Assembly: GCF_019097595.1 (NCBI RefSeq)
Contig: NC_080715.1
Location: 11,861,573 to 11,925,572, forward strand
Direction of reading: 5' to 3'
Source: Hemibagrus wyckioides
Taxonomy: Eukaryota > Chordata > Actinopteri > Siluriformes > Bagridae
DNA length: 64,000 nt
Below, in pieces: positions 12,009 through 23,450 of the stretch. Under the pieces are notes generated by a model that made no database searches, was not told the origin of the DNA, and was given only the letters and a program-made list of their open reading frames with translations. The position numbers and the translations under genes are program-made. How positions within the stretch are numbered: the first letter of the stretch is position 1; each line of letters starts with the position of its first letter.

Positions 12009-12033
12009 TGTGTGTGTGTGTGTGTGTGTGTGT
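12009..12033. repeat. (TG)n microsatellite
   Basis: Twelve near-perfect TG units. Confidence 0.9.
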
Positions 12034-13422
12034 CTTTATCACCAATTAAAGAGATAAACCTAGACAAAATGGGTTGGTGTATCTTGGGTTGGAATAAAAG
12101 AAACGCTGCATATGGATTTGTTCATAGATTAGGGGGTTGCATAATTAATAAACAGCTCTAGTCCTTAGATATACCTATAAACATCACTCAAGTTGAATTC
12201 AATGATTTTTACATTACAATTTAAAAAAAAAAAAAAAATCATTATTAGTGATAATCTATGCACACTCAATAAAATATTTACTCAGTAGAGGAACTTGTGT
12301 CTCTATAGTGCCTCAAGCTCTCTTTATTCATGTGTGTCATAAAAACCTCCAAAACAAAACAAAAACAAATGATATGGACCATTGATATCATGGCTATAAC
12401 TAGCTATGAGGGCACTTTAGTTCTCAAATTCAATACATAAACAGCGATGGCCCACATAATGTACTGCAGCATTCAAGCCAGCTACATTAGAAATTGGAGT
12501 GCGTGTACATACCGGGTTCTTCGGAAAACATCGGCCACTCTTCTGTTTTAGAAGGCGTAGACAATCAACAGTTTTACACACACACATTATTAATTCCTGT
12601 ACATAACATTGTTTTCATAGAGTAGTCTTCTGCATACATTTGAACAATGAGGTCAGTCCTTTTGTGTACATAAATATACAACATATAAAATAATGAAAAT
12701 CTCAATTCCAGAATGTGCAATAATTAGGAATAGAATAACAACAACAATAGAATACAGTCACTGGACTGAAGAGGCTTCTCTAATTGTCCGTCAATGATTT
12801 TGTGTGTCCATTTAATCTCATGCACGCACATTATAGACATGTTTAAGTAGGGTTCTTCCACCAAAATCAATGCTTACAGTTAGTCGATGCTCATTTAATA
12901 AGCTGATATTTCTGATGGTTATATATTCATTCATTCCTTCATTGTCTGTTCATTTAAATCCACTTTAAGGTTGTGGTCGATGAGTCTTGGCAAGCATGGA
13001 GTACACCATGAAGAGTAGCCAAACCAACTACAGGTACCTTAAGGAAAACCGCATCATATACAGCCAAAATTCTAGACAAACATTAACTGGAGCATAGGAT
13101 TGACCCTGGTATGGTGTCATGCATGTATAAATATGCACCTTCCTAGTTCTTAAATAACAAGATCCTGGATCATATTCTATGAATTGTGGTGTATTTACAT
13201 GTATTTTCAATTAAAGTGACTTGCAAAGGGAGGTAGAATACAATCCCAGCTCTGTAGCTGAAGGTTAACTGGAGGTTTGCTCAAAGTTTCTAACAGTGGT
13301 GCTCTGACTGATGACCACTGAGCAGATGACGCGTGCCATGCCAACTCAGAGCATACTGGCCTGCACATTGAATAGTGCCATTTCTGTACACATTGGAGCA
13401 CGTGTGTACATTGGTATGATGA

Positions 13423-13423
<1 letters not shown>

Positions 13424-13455
<32 letters not shown>
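13424..13455. repeat. (TG)n microsatellite
   Basis: Sixteen uninterrupted TG units. Confidence 0.95.
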
Positions 13456-13459
<4 letters not shown>

Positions 13460-14009
13460 TGAAGCATCAGCTGCTTTCTTCAGGCTGTGTGTGTGACATT
13501 TGCACAGCTTCACACAGCTGCAGTCATTTCCACTCATCCAGTGCAGTTCAGTTCACTTACTCAGCTTTCACCACCAGCGGGTCTAACTTTATCAGCAGGT
13601 GAGTGAATTTCTTTTATCAGCCCACTGCAGTGTGTTCTGTCTCGAAGATATGAATGACAGAGAAAAATGACTGGGAAAAAAAAAAGATATCATTGTCTTT
13701 CTATTGCATACTGTGTATATTTTCAGTGACAAGGTATTGTTTTGTTTTTTTTGTTCACAGAACTTGACATGTTAGCTTGACTGGCCTATTTATGATTTGT
13801 TGGAGTTTTCACAGGGAATAATTAATCCAATTAAATTTGCAAGAAAATGATTATTGTCACTTAGCCAGTGTGAGGGCTGCTTAATGGAAAAGCATGCAGT
13901 GCCTAGAGAGCAGCACACACAAATGTACTACTAACATCCAACATTTTGTCTTGTAATGTAGGTTTAATAAGAGAATTAAAAATGAATGCTACATTTTGAG
14001 GAAGGTTTC

Positions 14010-14365
14010 ACATTCATCCCTTCCTTCCTTCCTTCCTTCCTTCCTTCATTCATTTTCGCTTGAGTATACGCTTTATCGAGGCTGGGGCTGCAGTGAATTC
14101 AGGGGCGTATCCTGGAAACACTGCATTGGAATACATGTAAGTCACCTTGCAAACACATTCAGTTTTCACACCTAAGGGCAATTTAGCATAGCCAATCGAA
14201 CGATATGAATTCTTTAATAACAACAACCTGGAGGAATCTGACACGGACATGGGGAGGTCATACAAAGCTTCACACAGCTGCTAACCCAAGCTTCGGATCA
14301 AGCTGTAGACCCTGGAGCTGTAAAACACCTATGCCACCCACTGTACCACAGTGCTGCCTGGGATT
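14010..14365 (-). mobile_element. tRNA-derived SINE, minus strand, with (TTCC)n tail
   Basis: Read on the minus strand, the element starts at about 14,365 with a degraded tRNA-like head (the complement of CCTGGAGCTGTAAAACACC and ATGCCACCCACTGTACCAC). It continues through the body (complement of CACACCTAAGGGCAATTTAG) and ends with a CGCTTTATCGAGGCTGGGG segment and the tandem tail CATCC(TTCC)n TTCATTCATT. The tail microsatellite at 14,018-14,052 therefore belongs to the SINE. Related copies lie at 5,337, 15,400 and 42,765. Confidence 0.75.
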
Positions 14366-14384
14366 TCTTTTTATATATAGGGAA

Positions 14385-14520
14385 ATATTAAACCTGGTCT
14401 CACATGCTACATTTACATTAACATTTATGGTGTGTGGCAGACCCTCTTATCCAGAGCCACATACAAAAGAGCTTTGAAGGCTCTATCAATGAATATATCA
14501 ATACTGGTTCTCTAGGTCAC
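14385..14520 (-). mobile_element. SINE 3' part, minus strand
   Basis: The string ACATTTACATTAACATTTAT followed by GGTGTGTGGCAGACCCTCTT and ATCCAGAGCCAC is the reverse of the common fish SINE tail, whose sense form ends in GGATAAGAGGGTCTGCCA and a TAAATG repeat. The tRNA head is not visible. It lies directly beside the SINE at 14,010-14,365 and the Tc1-like element at 14,703. Confidence 0.55.
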
Positions 14521-14668
14521 TGCCTAAGGAGGATACTCTAGACATGCATAATAGAATGATTAAAAGAAAACACACAGAATATTATTATTTATATAATATT
14601 GCTAGCACCTCAGTAGGTCAGTATATGTTTTTGTACACCTGAAGCAAATTAGAATTTAATACTCTGTA

Positions 14669-14686
14669 TGTGTGTGTGTGTGTGTG
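14669..14686. repeat. (TG)n microsatellite
   Basis: Nine TG units just outside the terminal repeat of the transposon at 14,703. Confidence 0.85.
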
Positions 14687-14702
14687 ATCAGGCTGTATCT
14701 TA

Positions 14703-15247
14703 TATACACAGATCAGGCATAACATTTTGACCACCTGCCTAATTTTGTGTTGCTGCCAAAACAGCCCTGACCCATCCTGCACTGTGTATTCTGACACCTT
14801 TCTATCAGAACCAGCATTAACTTCTACAGCAATTTGAGCAACAGTAGCTCGTCTGTTGGATCGGACCACACTGACCAGCCTTCACTCCCCACGTGCACCA
14901 ATGAGCCTTGGCTGCCCATGACCCTGTCTCCGGTTCACCACTGTTCCCTCCTTGGACCACTTTTGATAGATACTGACCACTGCAGACCGGGAACACCCCA
15001 CAAGAGCTGCAGTTTTGGAGCCGCTCTGATCCAGTCGTCTAGGCATCACAATTTGGCCCTTCGTCAAACTCGCTCAAATCCTTACGCTTGTCCATTTTTC
15101 CTGCTTCTAACACATCAACTTTGAGGACAAAATGTTCACTTGCTGCCTAATATATCCCACCCACTAACAGGTGCCATGATGAGGAGATCATCAGCGTTAT
15201 TCACTTCACCTGTCACTGCTCATAATGTTATGCCTGATCGGTGTATA
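14703..15247 (-). mobile_element. Tc1-like transposon, internally deleted (copy 3)
   Basis: Terminal inverted sequences are clear: CACAGATCAGGCATAACATT on the left and AATGTTATGCCTGATCGGTG on the right, both beside TA. The minus strand encodes [18 protein letters not shown] residues, the first helix-turn-helix, [20 protein letters not shown] with the GRPR-like linker changed to GQPR, and the second subdomain. Then the sequence jumps to the far terminal region. It has the same internal deletion as copies 1 and 4, removing the whole catalytic domain. It keeps the roughly 40 bp missing from copy 1. Confidence 0.9.
14882..15067 (-). pseudogene. Tc1-like transposase DNA-binding domain fragment
   Basis: A minus-strand frame with [20 protein letters not shown], then [14 protein letters not shown] and a QGHGQPRL linker. 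The frame is broken near 15,062 by an extra base relative to copy 4, and the same reading continues in another frame. There is no DDE domain. Confidence 0.8.
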
Positions 15248-15399
15248 AACTTCTTTTGATGAGCATACCTGTAGTATTAATATAAGGATTTCTCTTGCAT
15301 GGGTGAAAGTGGCACATTTTTTCCTACAGATTTCCTTCCTCCTCACAAAAAAAAAAAAAATGCATGCAGGATGCACTGTCCATGCTAAAATCAGTCCCT
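15248..15399. other. Intergenic spacer
   Basis: Short AT-rich spacer with an A14 run at about 15,347-15,360. Confidence 0.5.
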
Positions 15400-15510
15400 A
15401 GGTGTGAATGTGCATGTGCACAGTGACCTGACATGGATCGGTGCCCATCCCACGCCGGGCTGTATTCCTCTCTGAGGCCCAGTGTTTAACGAAAATGAAC
15501 GAATCTATGA
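15400..15510 (+). mobile_element. SINE body fragment
   Basis: The strings GGATCGGTGCCCATCCCACG, then CCGGGCTGTATTCCTCTCTG and AGGCCCAGTGT match the 3' half of the SINE family found in reverse at 42,765-42,960. There is no head and only a hint of the AATGAACGAAT-type tail. It lies about 200 bp upstream of the CpG island. Confidence 0.5.
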
Positions 15511-15719
15511 AAGCATGAATAATTCTGCAGCAAATTATTGAATGCATCGTTGAAAACAAATGACCAAACCTGCAGTGTGACCTCAGGCTTTCTTTGCCAT
15601 GCTTCTTTTACATATGAACACGTTGAGAGTTTCAAAAAGGAAATGTTGGTTTTATTAAAACAAACAAACAAATATTATCCCAATATACCTTCTCTTTTTT
15701 TTTGTAAACTCTTATTCTA

Positions 15720-16110
15720 GAGAACCCTCCCTGCGCCACAAGGGCCGGGACTCACTTCCCTAAGCCCCGCCCCTTGCGCTGACCCCGCCTTCTTGGGGAA
15801 ACGCGGGGAGGCATCACGTGATCGGTTCCGCCAGAATCCAGTATGGCGGAATCTGTCCGCGGGTGAATCTTTTCGCTCCGACGGAAATTTAAAGCACGTC
15901 GCTTTGGCGCGTAGTGGACACACGGCCGGCCGCGGAGGAGACGAGGTGAGAAGCGATTTCTAACTCGAACCCATTTCCGCGGCGAAAAAAGCCTCAGATC
16001 GTGTCGAAAAGCGACGGGGAAATACTTGTCGAATGGCCGGCGCGAGCGGAAACAATCATAACAACAATGTATCCGAGCCGTGATCGCGCGTTAGTACTCG
16101 GGGGTCGGAG
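15720..16110 (+). promoter_or_regulatory. CpG-island promoter of a plus-strand gene
   Basis: This is the only stretch in the window with dense CpG in an otherwise AT-rich context. It holds a GC box (CCCCGCCC near 15,765), a palindromic TCACGTGA at 15,814-15,821 (USF/MiT-type E-box), and ATGGCGG at 15,843-15,849 in the orientation typical of YY1 sites just downstream of a transcription start. CGGCCGGCCGCGG follows at about 15,922-15,935. There is no strong TATA box. Together with the donor at 15,946 this supports transcription to the right, starting near 15,820-15,850. Such TATA-less promoters usually drive broadly expressed genes. A 68-codon minus-strand frame across it is a by-product of GC content. 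Confidence 0.8.
15830..15945 (+). other. Probable non-coding first exon
   Basis: The 3' end is well supported by GACGAG/GTGAGAAG, a good splice donor with GT at 15,946-15,947. The 5' end is estimated from the YY1-type motif and is not fixed by the sequence. The only ATG in the segment, within the YY1 motif, opens a seven-codon frame (MAESVRG) that stops before the donor. The exon is therefore probably 5' untranslated, with a small upstream ORF if transcription starts before it. The gene cannot be named from a non-coding exon. Confidence 0.6.
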
Positions 16111-16138
16111 CTGCAGCGGGGAAACTTGTAGCTGTCAC

Positions 16139-16167
16139 CCCCTTTTCTTTTCTTTTCTTTTCTTTAT
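16139..16167. repeat. (TTTTC)n short tandem repeat
   Basis: Five pentanucleotide units at the downstream edge of the CpG island. Confidence 0.8.
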
Positions 16168-16366
16168 CCTTCTCCTCCACGAGAGTTTAATACTCCTGCA
16201 ACATAGTCTCTTTTAACTAAAACAATAGCGTGTTCATTAAAGTGACTCATGGGAAGTTTCAGTCCACAATTTACACCACTTTTCCTAGCTAATAATAATA
16301 AATACCGTAAACATCCTAAACCGAAGGCAAACTATTCCCATCAATATAGCAGCAGAAACATTCTAG

Positions 16367-16400
16367 AAATAATAATAATAATAATTATAATAATAATAAA
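16367..16400. repeat. (AAT)n microsatellite
   Basis: AATAAT units with a single ATTAT interruption. They produce the poly-isoleucine run in the spurious 185-codon frame at 16,249-16,806. Confidence 0.85.
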
Positions 16401-16429
16401 CCTTGCGTCTAATAATATCATGCACAATG

Positions 16430-16690
16430 AAACTTCACCATTATCACTTAGTAAAATGATCACCAATTTTGTGTGCAATATTACACTTCTACACTATTAT
16501 TTTTTACCGTATTTATACAGTATGTATTTATTTATTCTATTTAAGGTTTATTTTTACTTGTTGTTTTTCTTTTCTTCTCTTTGTATACAGTATATTTTTC
16601 TTTCTTTCTTTCTTTCTTTCTTTCTTATTAGAGAAACCGTAACATGGCAAAGCAATTACATACTCCCTGGGATTAATAAAGTTCTTTGTG
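16430..16690 (+). mobile_element. Possible LINE 3' UTR end
   Basis: A T-rich stretch with TATTTTTT and TTTATACAGTATGTATTT blocks ends in CTCCCTGGGATTAATAAAGT. This resembles the 3' end of fish LINEs (CCCTTGGGGATCAATAAAGT type). A (TTTC)n tract at 16,594-16,626 interrupts it. No reverse transcriptase coding sequence is attached. Confidence 0.4.
16594..16626. repeat. (TTTC)n microsatellite
   Basis: About eight TTTC units inside the putative LINE tail. Confidence 0.85.
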
Positions 16691-16820
16691 TATCCAAAAT
16701 AGTCCTCATTTCTAATAAGAAATGGATCTCACTGATTTATTTAGTGAAAGGAAAAAGTTATAATAATGTTGTTACATTTAGCACGTTGCTCTGTTTGTTT
16801 GTTTGAGTGTCGTCATTTAT

Positions 16821-16846
16821 AATTATTATTATTATTATTATTATAG
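16821..16846. repeat. (ATT)n microsatellite
   Basis: About eight ATT units. Confidence 0.8.
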
Positions 16847-17019
16847 TTTTTTTCCACACCTTCAAACCCTACTTCTTCCTCGTAATATTTGATCCAGTCA
16901 CTGTGTATTTTTGTGCATTAGCTCAGGCCGAATGATATTACTTCGTGATTTTAAAATACGCATTTTCTTGTTGAGAGTTTTAAAGCGAATACGTTTTTGC
17001 ATTAGAAGTCATCCAGCCT

Positions 17020-17202
17020 TAACAGTATACGAAAATACACAAAGTATGTGTGTATTTCTTAAGGAAGATTTCGTGTATGTATCATGTATTTTTTTCTTCG
17101 TGGTATAGAATAACTATACCACGAAGAAAAAAATACATGATACATACACGAAATCTTCCTTAAGAAATACACACATACTTTGTGTATTTTCGTATACTGT
17201 TA
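17020..17202. repeat. Perfect 183-bp palindrome (89-bp arms, 5-nt spacer)
   Basis: Bases 17,020-17,108 are the exact reverse complement of 17,114-17,202. The unpaired centre is AATAA at 17,109-17,113. Checking base by base I found no mismatch in the 89-bp arms. Symmetry stops abruptly: 17,019 and 17,203 are both T. The arms start with TAACAGTATACG and reach the centre with TTCTTCGTGGTATAG. No terminal repeats, target duplication or coding sequence explains it, and the arms are AT-rich but not simple repeats. A transcript would fold into a long perfect hairpin, and the DNA could extrude a cruciform. An assembly or fold-back read artefact is a serious alternative. Confidence 0.97.
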
Positions 17203-20200
17203 TCTCACTGCTTGGTGTGTATGTGAGGAGAATATTACTGTACCCCAAAAAAAATCCTCACAGGTTATGCAGTATGCCATGGACGTCTTTATTGATTTTA
17301 CCTTGAATTCAGAATTGTTGTGATGCCTTCATATGTGCCTTTGGGACGTAATGCTTGGAATATTTTTGTTCTCATTGCATCACTGCTTAGCTGGGATTAT
17401 GTAGCAGATTATATAACCCTGTGGCAGATATGCTAGAGACAATACCACTATACACCCTGTACGTGCTCCTGCTACTTCCTCGGCTCATACGCTGTTGTGC
17501 AACCAGTTTTTGAATTCGCAGCACTTGTGCCTTTTCTGGTTGAAGCGCTGCGTTGCAAGCTGCAAGATAGTAATCTGGTAGTAAATTGTATGCTAGCTGA
17601 ATGCCATTCTTTTTTCCACGTTTTCTCGACTGCTAAATCAGCATTCGGGCTGTAGTGCGGCAAGCCGGAGTTGGTGGTTATGTTAGAGGATCACAGACAC
17701 GCTCTGACAATCGCTGCCGTATCAGGGGTAGATAAGATGAAAGCTAGTAATGTAGGGAGGTCTTTGTACCGAAAACTCTTGCAAAATTGAATAGTCATGA
17801 ATAACTGTTAATTTTAGTCAGCAGTGAACAGTTTTTGCGGTCCGGGATTGCTGAGGCATGAACGAGCCAGCGGTTGGTTTAGTTAGAAAGCAAACATTCA
17901 GACTCATGCAGGTTACTCATTACATGTGTGCTCAGTATATATGACATGTGACACCTCCACTTGTTTGTTTTTTTTTGTTTGTTTTTGGATTACATGCATG
18001 TCTTTTAGAGCATTTAGGCCTAGAATAGTTTTTCTTTTCTTGCTCAGTGATTCAGACATATCTAGGGTTATATAGCATATCTGTGATGCAAGGTATTCAC
18101 AGATAGAAACAGATGAGCTCATGCGCAGGGCTGCTGTGGTGAAGCGATGTTTTGGAAAGATTCAGCACACTTTGTTCCTGGTACATTAAGTGCACTTTGG
18201 AGTCTCTCAGTGCATTTCTTTCATTAGTAGCTTTCACTGTTTTGTTCCTTGTTATTGTTGAATCTGAAAAGGGATTTTGAGAAGTATCTATTTTCCAGTT
18301 AAGCTTCTATACAGCAGTGAGGCCCAGGGAAGCCCCAGTGGTCTGTCAGGTTATAGCCAAGTGAAATGTCTACGAAATGACAACACACTCTGAACAAGCG
18401 TATTTTATTTGTTAAACATGTCCCCACAGTTATTAGCCAGTTCGACCGATCGTCTGAATTAAATTGGCTTAATCCAGGCCTCAGTAGCTCAGAAACAAGT
18501 AGGTCAGCTCAGACATAATGTGTCCTGTCGGTGGAAATTATTTTAGGCATTAAAAGCTCCAAGTCTACAGTAAATAGGCAAAATATTATTGCACATATTT
18601 ACATAATGGGCCTAATATTTGACTAGACGGATTATGGTCGAAGGAGGTCAGTGAAATTTATTTTACAGTTAAAATAAAGTGGTCCTTGGCTGCAAAACAT
18701 TCGAGAACCCTTGATCTAAATATCTAAAGCCAACAGCGGATAAATTACAGAGGATAAAAATCTCGCACACCAGTGTTAAAGCTAGACTAAGTTCATTTCA
18801 CGAGTGTTTAGCGGGTGAAGGAATGCAACTCTAGATCAGCACTTCTGCTGTAAAATTCTCTCTCAAAACAGGTATAGAAGTGCAGGTTAATAAACCGGGT
18901 GTGTAATCGGAGCCGGTCGGAAGCCGGCCCATCCACATTCCACTTCCCAAGGTCCGGCACACAGTCCTTGTAAATTCCAGGCTTTAGAGGAAGAAGGTCG
19001 AGGCAGCTTTCTGAGAAAACTTGGCATACGGAAAGAGCAGCATGGATCATGAGGAGCGACCCGGCCTTGTGCATGTGACTGCCTAATCAGCCTTTAAGCT
19101 CTTGCTTTTTATAGGCCTGAATAACAATTTACAACAGTTTCGAGGACCGTGCTAATCAGTTCTGCTCCTTAGGGTGCATCATGATTCATGGCGCTTGCCA
19201 GATTGGGCTTTCTGTTGTACTCAAAGCAAATGGAGAGAGGAAGAAGAAGAAGAAGCATGCCGTACAAGCAGGAGATGCTGGTTTACATAGTGAAACCAGA
19301 AGTGGTGAAGTTGACTGTTTGGGAGCAGTGAGGATCTAAAAGTAGGAATTTGCTGCCTCTGCTTGAGGAAATGATTATAAATGTCCCTCGGCTTTTTTTA
19401 TGCCGCCTGGCCAGAGCTGATTGGTAACGAATTACCATGTGAAATCAGACAGAATCAGGAAGTGAACCTATTACGTGCCGTTTCATCGTCTCGTAGACTT
19501 TTCGGATCTGGTGCAGCACGTTCGATGTTTAGCACACAATTGTAGTGTGCCATTTTGCTCTCACAAGTTGGCCCAGGTCTCACAATTATTGGCACCCAGC
19601 AGCAGACAGACACTTGCCTCAGCCTGCAACAATGAACTGCTTTGTTTGTTTGTGTATCAGACTGAACAGACAGTAGCTAATGTTCTGTGACCAGCATTTT
19701 GCCTGCCATGTAGGTGACGTGACACGGCGCAGTCTAGTCATTTACGCAACTTTATTCTGGGATTAGTTGAACTTGATGTACTTTCTTTTTTTTTCTTTTT
19801 CTTTCCAGCTTTTCTTTTTTTTTTCTTTTTCTTTCGTCTTAAAGCATATTATTCAGCAACTACAATGAATTATTCAGCAACTACAGTTGACTTCAGTGTA
19901 AAAGGTACAGTATGTACTACAAGCTGAGGAATGTCAGAGCTGCTGATGAGCCCGGAGACTTTAAGCTGTTAAGTAATCCCTTGTTCTTTTTGCTTAGAGA
20001 CCTGAGGTATGGCATGTTGATTGAAAACAATGTGCAAGTTAGGAAGTTTTCACACGTCTTGTTTTTTTTTTTTTTTAAAGACAAAAGGATTACCTTATTT
20101 GTAGATTTCAGATGCAAACAAGCAGCTCATGTTATGCTTACACTGTAGCTATTACAACACCCTTACTCGATCTAGCTAGCGGTAATGAAATAACCTAGCT

Positions 20201-21209
20201 TGCTTTCTAGATTAGATTTATTTCTATCTGATGTCAGATAAAGGCTGTGGACGTTCAAGTCCTCCTGGGCGAGGTCGTATTTGCGTGCCGGGAGGTCGTA
20301 ATTACAGTGTCAGGTGTCAGAGCAAGATTGATGTGTGGCTTCTCTTAATTAGCTTAAAAAATAAAGCATTTCTTTTGGTAAAAAGAACGAAAATAAAGGT
20401 TTATTTTCTCTCTACTTCTAGAAAATGTTATCATAAACATTCACTTTCAACAAATGGACTCTCAACTACAGAAAAATGCTTCTGTTGATTTTACATTGTT
20501 TTCCGAAGAAGAAAATCCCGCTCGTAAATTACGACTTGTGGTTGTGTTCATGTGCATTAAATACGATCTTTCCGACATGACTCGAATGCAGGGTAATTAA
20601 AGTGTTAAGAAGGTCTGCGTTGTAACTTTGGAAACTACTCGTGTGAGTTCAGAGAGACGTCACATCAACACTGACACGTGAATATTATAATGCAGCAATG
20701 GAATATCTGACCATTTCGTTCACTAAGACGAGTCATTTTGTCACCAGCACCATGTAGGTTTTTTTCCTCTTGTGTCCTGTAGGTAAAAGTTGCCTATTGT
20801 CATTCAGTGCCTTTATAAAAAGCTGAAAATTTTTTTCTTTTTGCTTTTTTGATCTTTAGAAGCTCTGCAGTGACTAAAAACATCCAGCGGCAATGTTTGT
20901 TAAAGCTTAAAACATTCTGCTTGCATTATAAATTTTTTTATTATTTTTTTTACCAATCTAATTATCATTTTTTTTCTCCCATTAATTGTGTTTTTTTTTT
21001 TTCTGGATCCCAGCCATTTTTACGCTAATTTACATCAGTTACCCATCGGGGATGATGAACACTTGAAGAACACGTGCTTGCTCTGAGGCATGTAAAGCCT
21101 CAGACAGGCACAGACAGGGTTTTTGAGCTCATGCTGCATCACATGCCAGTGTAACACACTCAGAGAAAAGTGTTATCCATGCCTCCCATTGGCTAGTGTC
21201 ACTGCGATT

Positions 21210-21213
<4 letters not shown>

Positions 21214-21242
<29 letters not shown>
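21214..21242. repeat. (GA)n microsatellite
   Basis: Fourteen GA units. Confidence 0.9.
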
Positions 21243-21247
<5 letters not shown>

Positions 21248-21452
21248 TGCCCTTCCCATTCACCCAGACCCAGAGAGCATGGCTAGTTTTGCTCTCATCC
21301 ACAGATGGGACTTGAACCTTATGATTAGGGAGAACTCTTTTCTATTGTTGTGCATTACTCAATTCTTAGTGTTTTGGGAAAAATGTGAATTTGTAAATGA
21401 TTTTGTAGTCATGGTTTTAAAATTGATGAGCTAGTCAGTCCATCCAGGATTT

Positions 21453-21492
21453 CATTCATTCATTCATTCATTCATTTATTTATTTATTTATG
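21453..21492. repeat. (ATTC)n(ATTT)n short tandem repeat
   Basis: Five ATTC units grading into ATTT units. The pattern is like a SINE tail but no body is recognised beside it. Confidence 0.8.
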
Positions 21493-22428
21493 AAGTGGTT
21501 GATTTTGCTGTAGCTCTTTTGCAGTGAAGACACATGTCATGACTTCCTACGATAGCTGTATACTCCAGTTCATTGCCTGACGAGCGAAAGTATTTCCTTT
21601 TAAGATTGGCTAAATGTTTGAAAGTTTTGGAGCGGCACTCCAAATAGTAGCGTCATTCATTCCCAAGAAAAGGTGACAAAAGTTAAGGAGTGAGCCGAGC
21701 AGAAATGAAAAGAAACGACGGTCGGTTTTAGTGTAATTATTCGATTAGCTATACTGTGAATTCTACTGTCACTGGTTTTGTCGTGTTGATTATGAAACCT
21801 GATGAACAGTAATGGGATGACCGACTAGTTTTTCGTTCAGAATCCTGTCAGGTTTATGGGTTAACTTTCAGGCCAAGCGGAGAGGAGTTTTGCAGACTCT
21901 GTAATTATGTTGTCGTTGTCCGAGAACGGTGGGACGGTTAAGAAGGTAAGTTAGATACATAATAATAGCTTGCGACTGTTTCTGACATTTTCTTAGATTT
22001 AGGGAACCATGCATTATGGAAAGAAACCGATTAATAGAGAATCCTGCTTTGTTTCCTTAAATGCCAAAAGTTTTTTAAATGTCATGCTTGAAATGTTTGC
22101 ATTTTAAAGTAAAAAAAAAAAAAATAATAATAAAAGGAATGAAATGCCGCACCCACACAGTGTTTCCGAGATTATCAGAGCCTGGTTGATGACATAAGTC
22201 TGAAACAGAGACAAAAGATAGAGAGAGAGAAAAGAGGCGGCGATGATTGTGCAGCTCAGACCTGTCAGCCAGGCCCAGTGCATGCTGGGTACTCACCTCA
22301 TTTCCTGCTTGGTGTGTATCTGAAAATAGCCTGCTCTGGTGGAAACGCAGCCGTGTGGGTTCTGTGTCTGCGGTAAGACACCCAGCAACTCCTTAATAGA
22401 GTGCTGCTTCACCGTGTGCAGCTTGACT

Positions 22429-22430
<2 letters not shown>

Positions 22431-22462
<32 letters not shown>
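22431..22462. repeat. (CA)n microsatellite
   Basis: About fifteen CA units. Confidence 0.95.
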
Positions 22463-22464
<2 letters not shown>

Positions 22465-23450
22465 TGCAGTGCATGTTGCTTATTGCTTTCAGGCAAAACG
22501 TAAAAGTTTCTTGGCCCGTCGTTTTTCTGTGTCAGCACTGCACTCGTGTTGTTTAGTTGAGGTTGGTAGTTGTGGGTTCTTTAACAGAGCTGAAAAAAAA
22601 AAGCCTCCTAGAGTAACAGGATAAATGTCTCTACTTGGTGAGACTAACAGCGACCACAAAACGATGTCTTAAGTGTCGGCCGACCAGCGCACTGACATTC
22701 CATAATGAAAGGTTTGGCCGCCGCAGCCCGGGAATTCACCACGCAAGTGGAAACATTTCTGAAAGCAGTGCATATAGCAGTGAAAAGCGTTGACCTTGTT
22801 AGTTCTGGATGTAGAAATCACCGACTGGAGGCCGCACCGGATTCCACTTCAGCTCCGTCTCCTCGCGTGTTGTGCAACTTTGTACTTTTTATGGAATGTG
22901 ACACAAAGCGTTCGTAGCCGGGGTGAGGGAACGGTTTGAAAGGTCAGAGGATGATCCGAGTTCATCTAGTCATTCATAACCATTTGGAGAGGTTGCACAC
23001 CGACATTGATCTCTTTAAAGAGAACAGTAAGACCCATTAAGCCTGATAGATCACTAGGGTGGGAAATAATTCATTTTAATCGGCATAGATAGATTCAGAG
23101 GGATTTAAAAAAGAAATCAGCCATTTATCTTGGGCGTCTTTGAGAACAGATGTTGTTAAAAATGATAAATAGCCCGATAACGGCATTGGGAGGAAAAAGG
23201 GGGCTTTTCTGGCTTTAGAGCTTATCACAGACATTGAGCTTGGTGTCCTTTTCCTCCCTTTAGAGAAGTGCAGCGAACAGCAGAGAAGGCTGGATTAACA
23301 CGTTTCAGCACATCCTGTGGCTGTTGAGGTGATCTCCAGTCTGTTCCCCAGACATGATCAGGTCCAACAGGCATCCTGTACATATGCATTCAGACAGACT
23401 AGGATACACTGACTTCAGCTGTGTGTGTGTGTTTAGGGTGGAGGTGACAG

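Larger units (their letters stand above)
11366..14009. other. Intergenic; microsatellites only
   Basis: Unique-looking sequence apart from two (TG)n tracts and poly-A near 12,222-12,238. The frames at 11,925-12,161 and 13,207-13,537 are open mainly because they read through the (TG)n tracts. Confidence 0.45.

Noticed and set aside
15717..15923. 68-codon minus-strand ORF in the CpG island
   Set aside because: High GC depletes stop codons. The promoter motifs and donor point to the plus strand, and the frame has no recognisable protein.
16249..16806. 185-codon plus-strand ORF, longest of its region
   Set aside because: It reads through an (AAT)n tract (poly-Ile), a T-rich LINE-like tail and a (TTTC)n tract. 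Low-complexity hydrophobic sequence, no start context or splice support.
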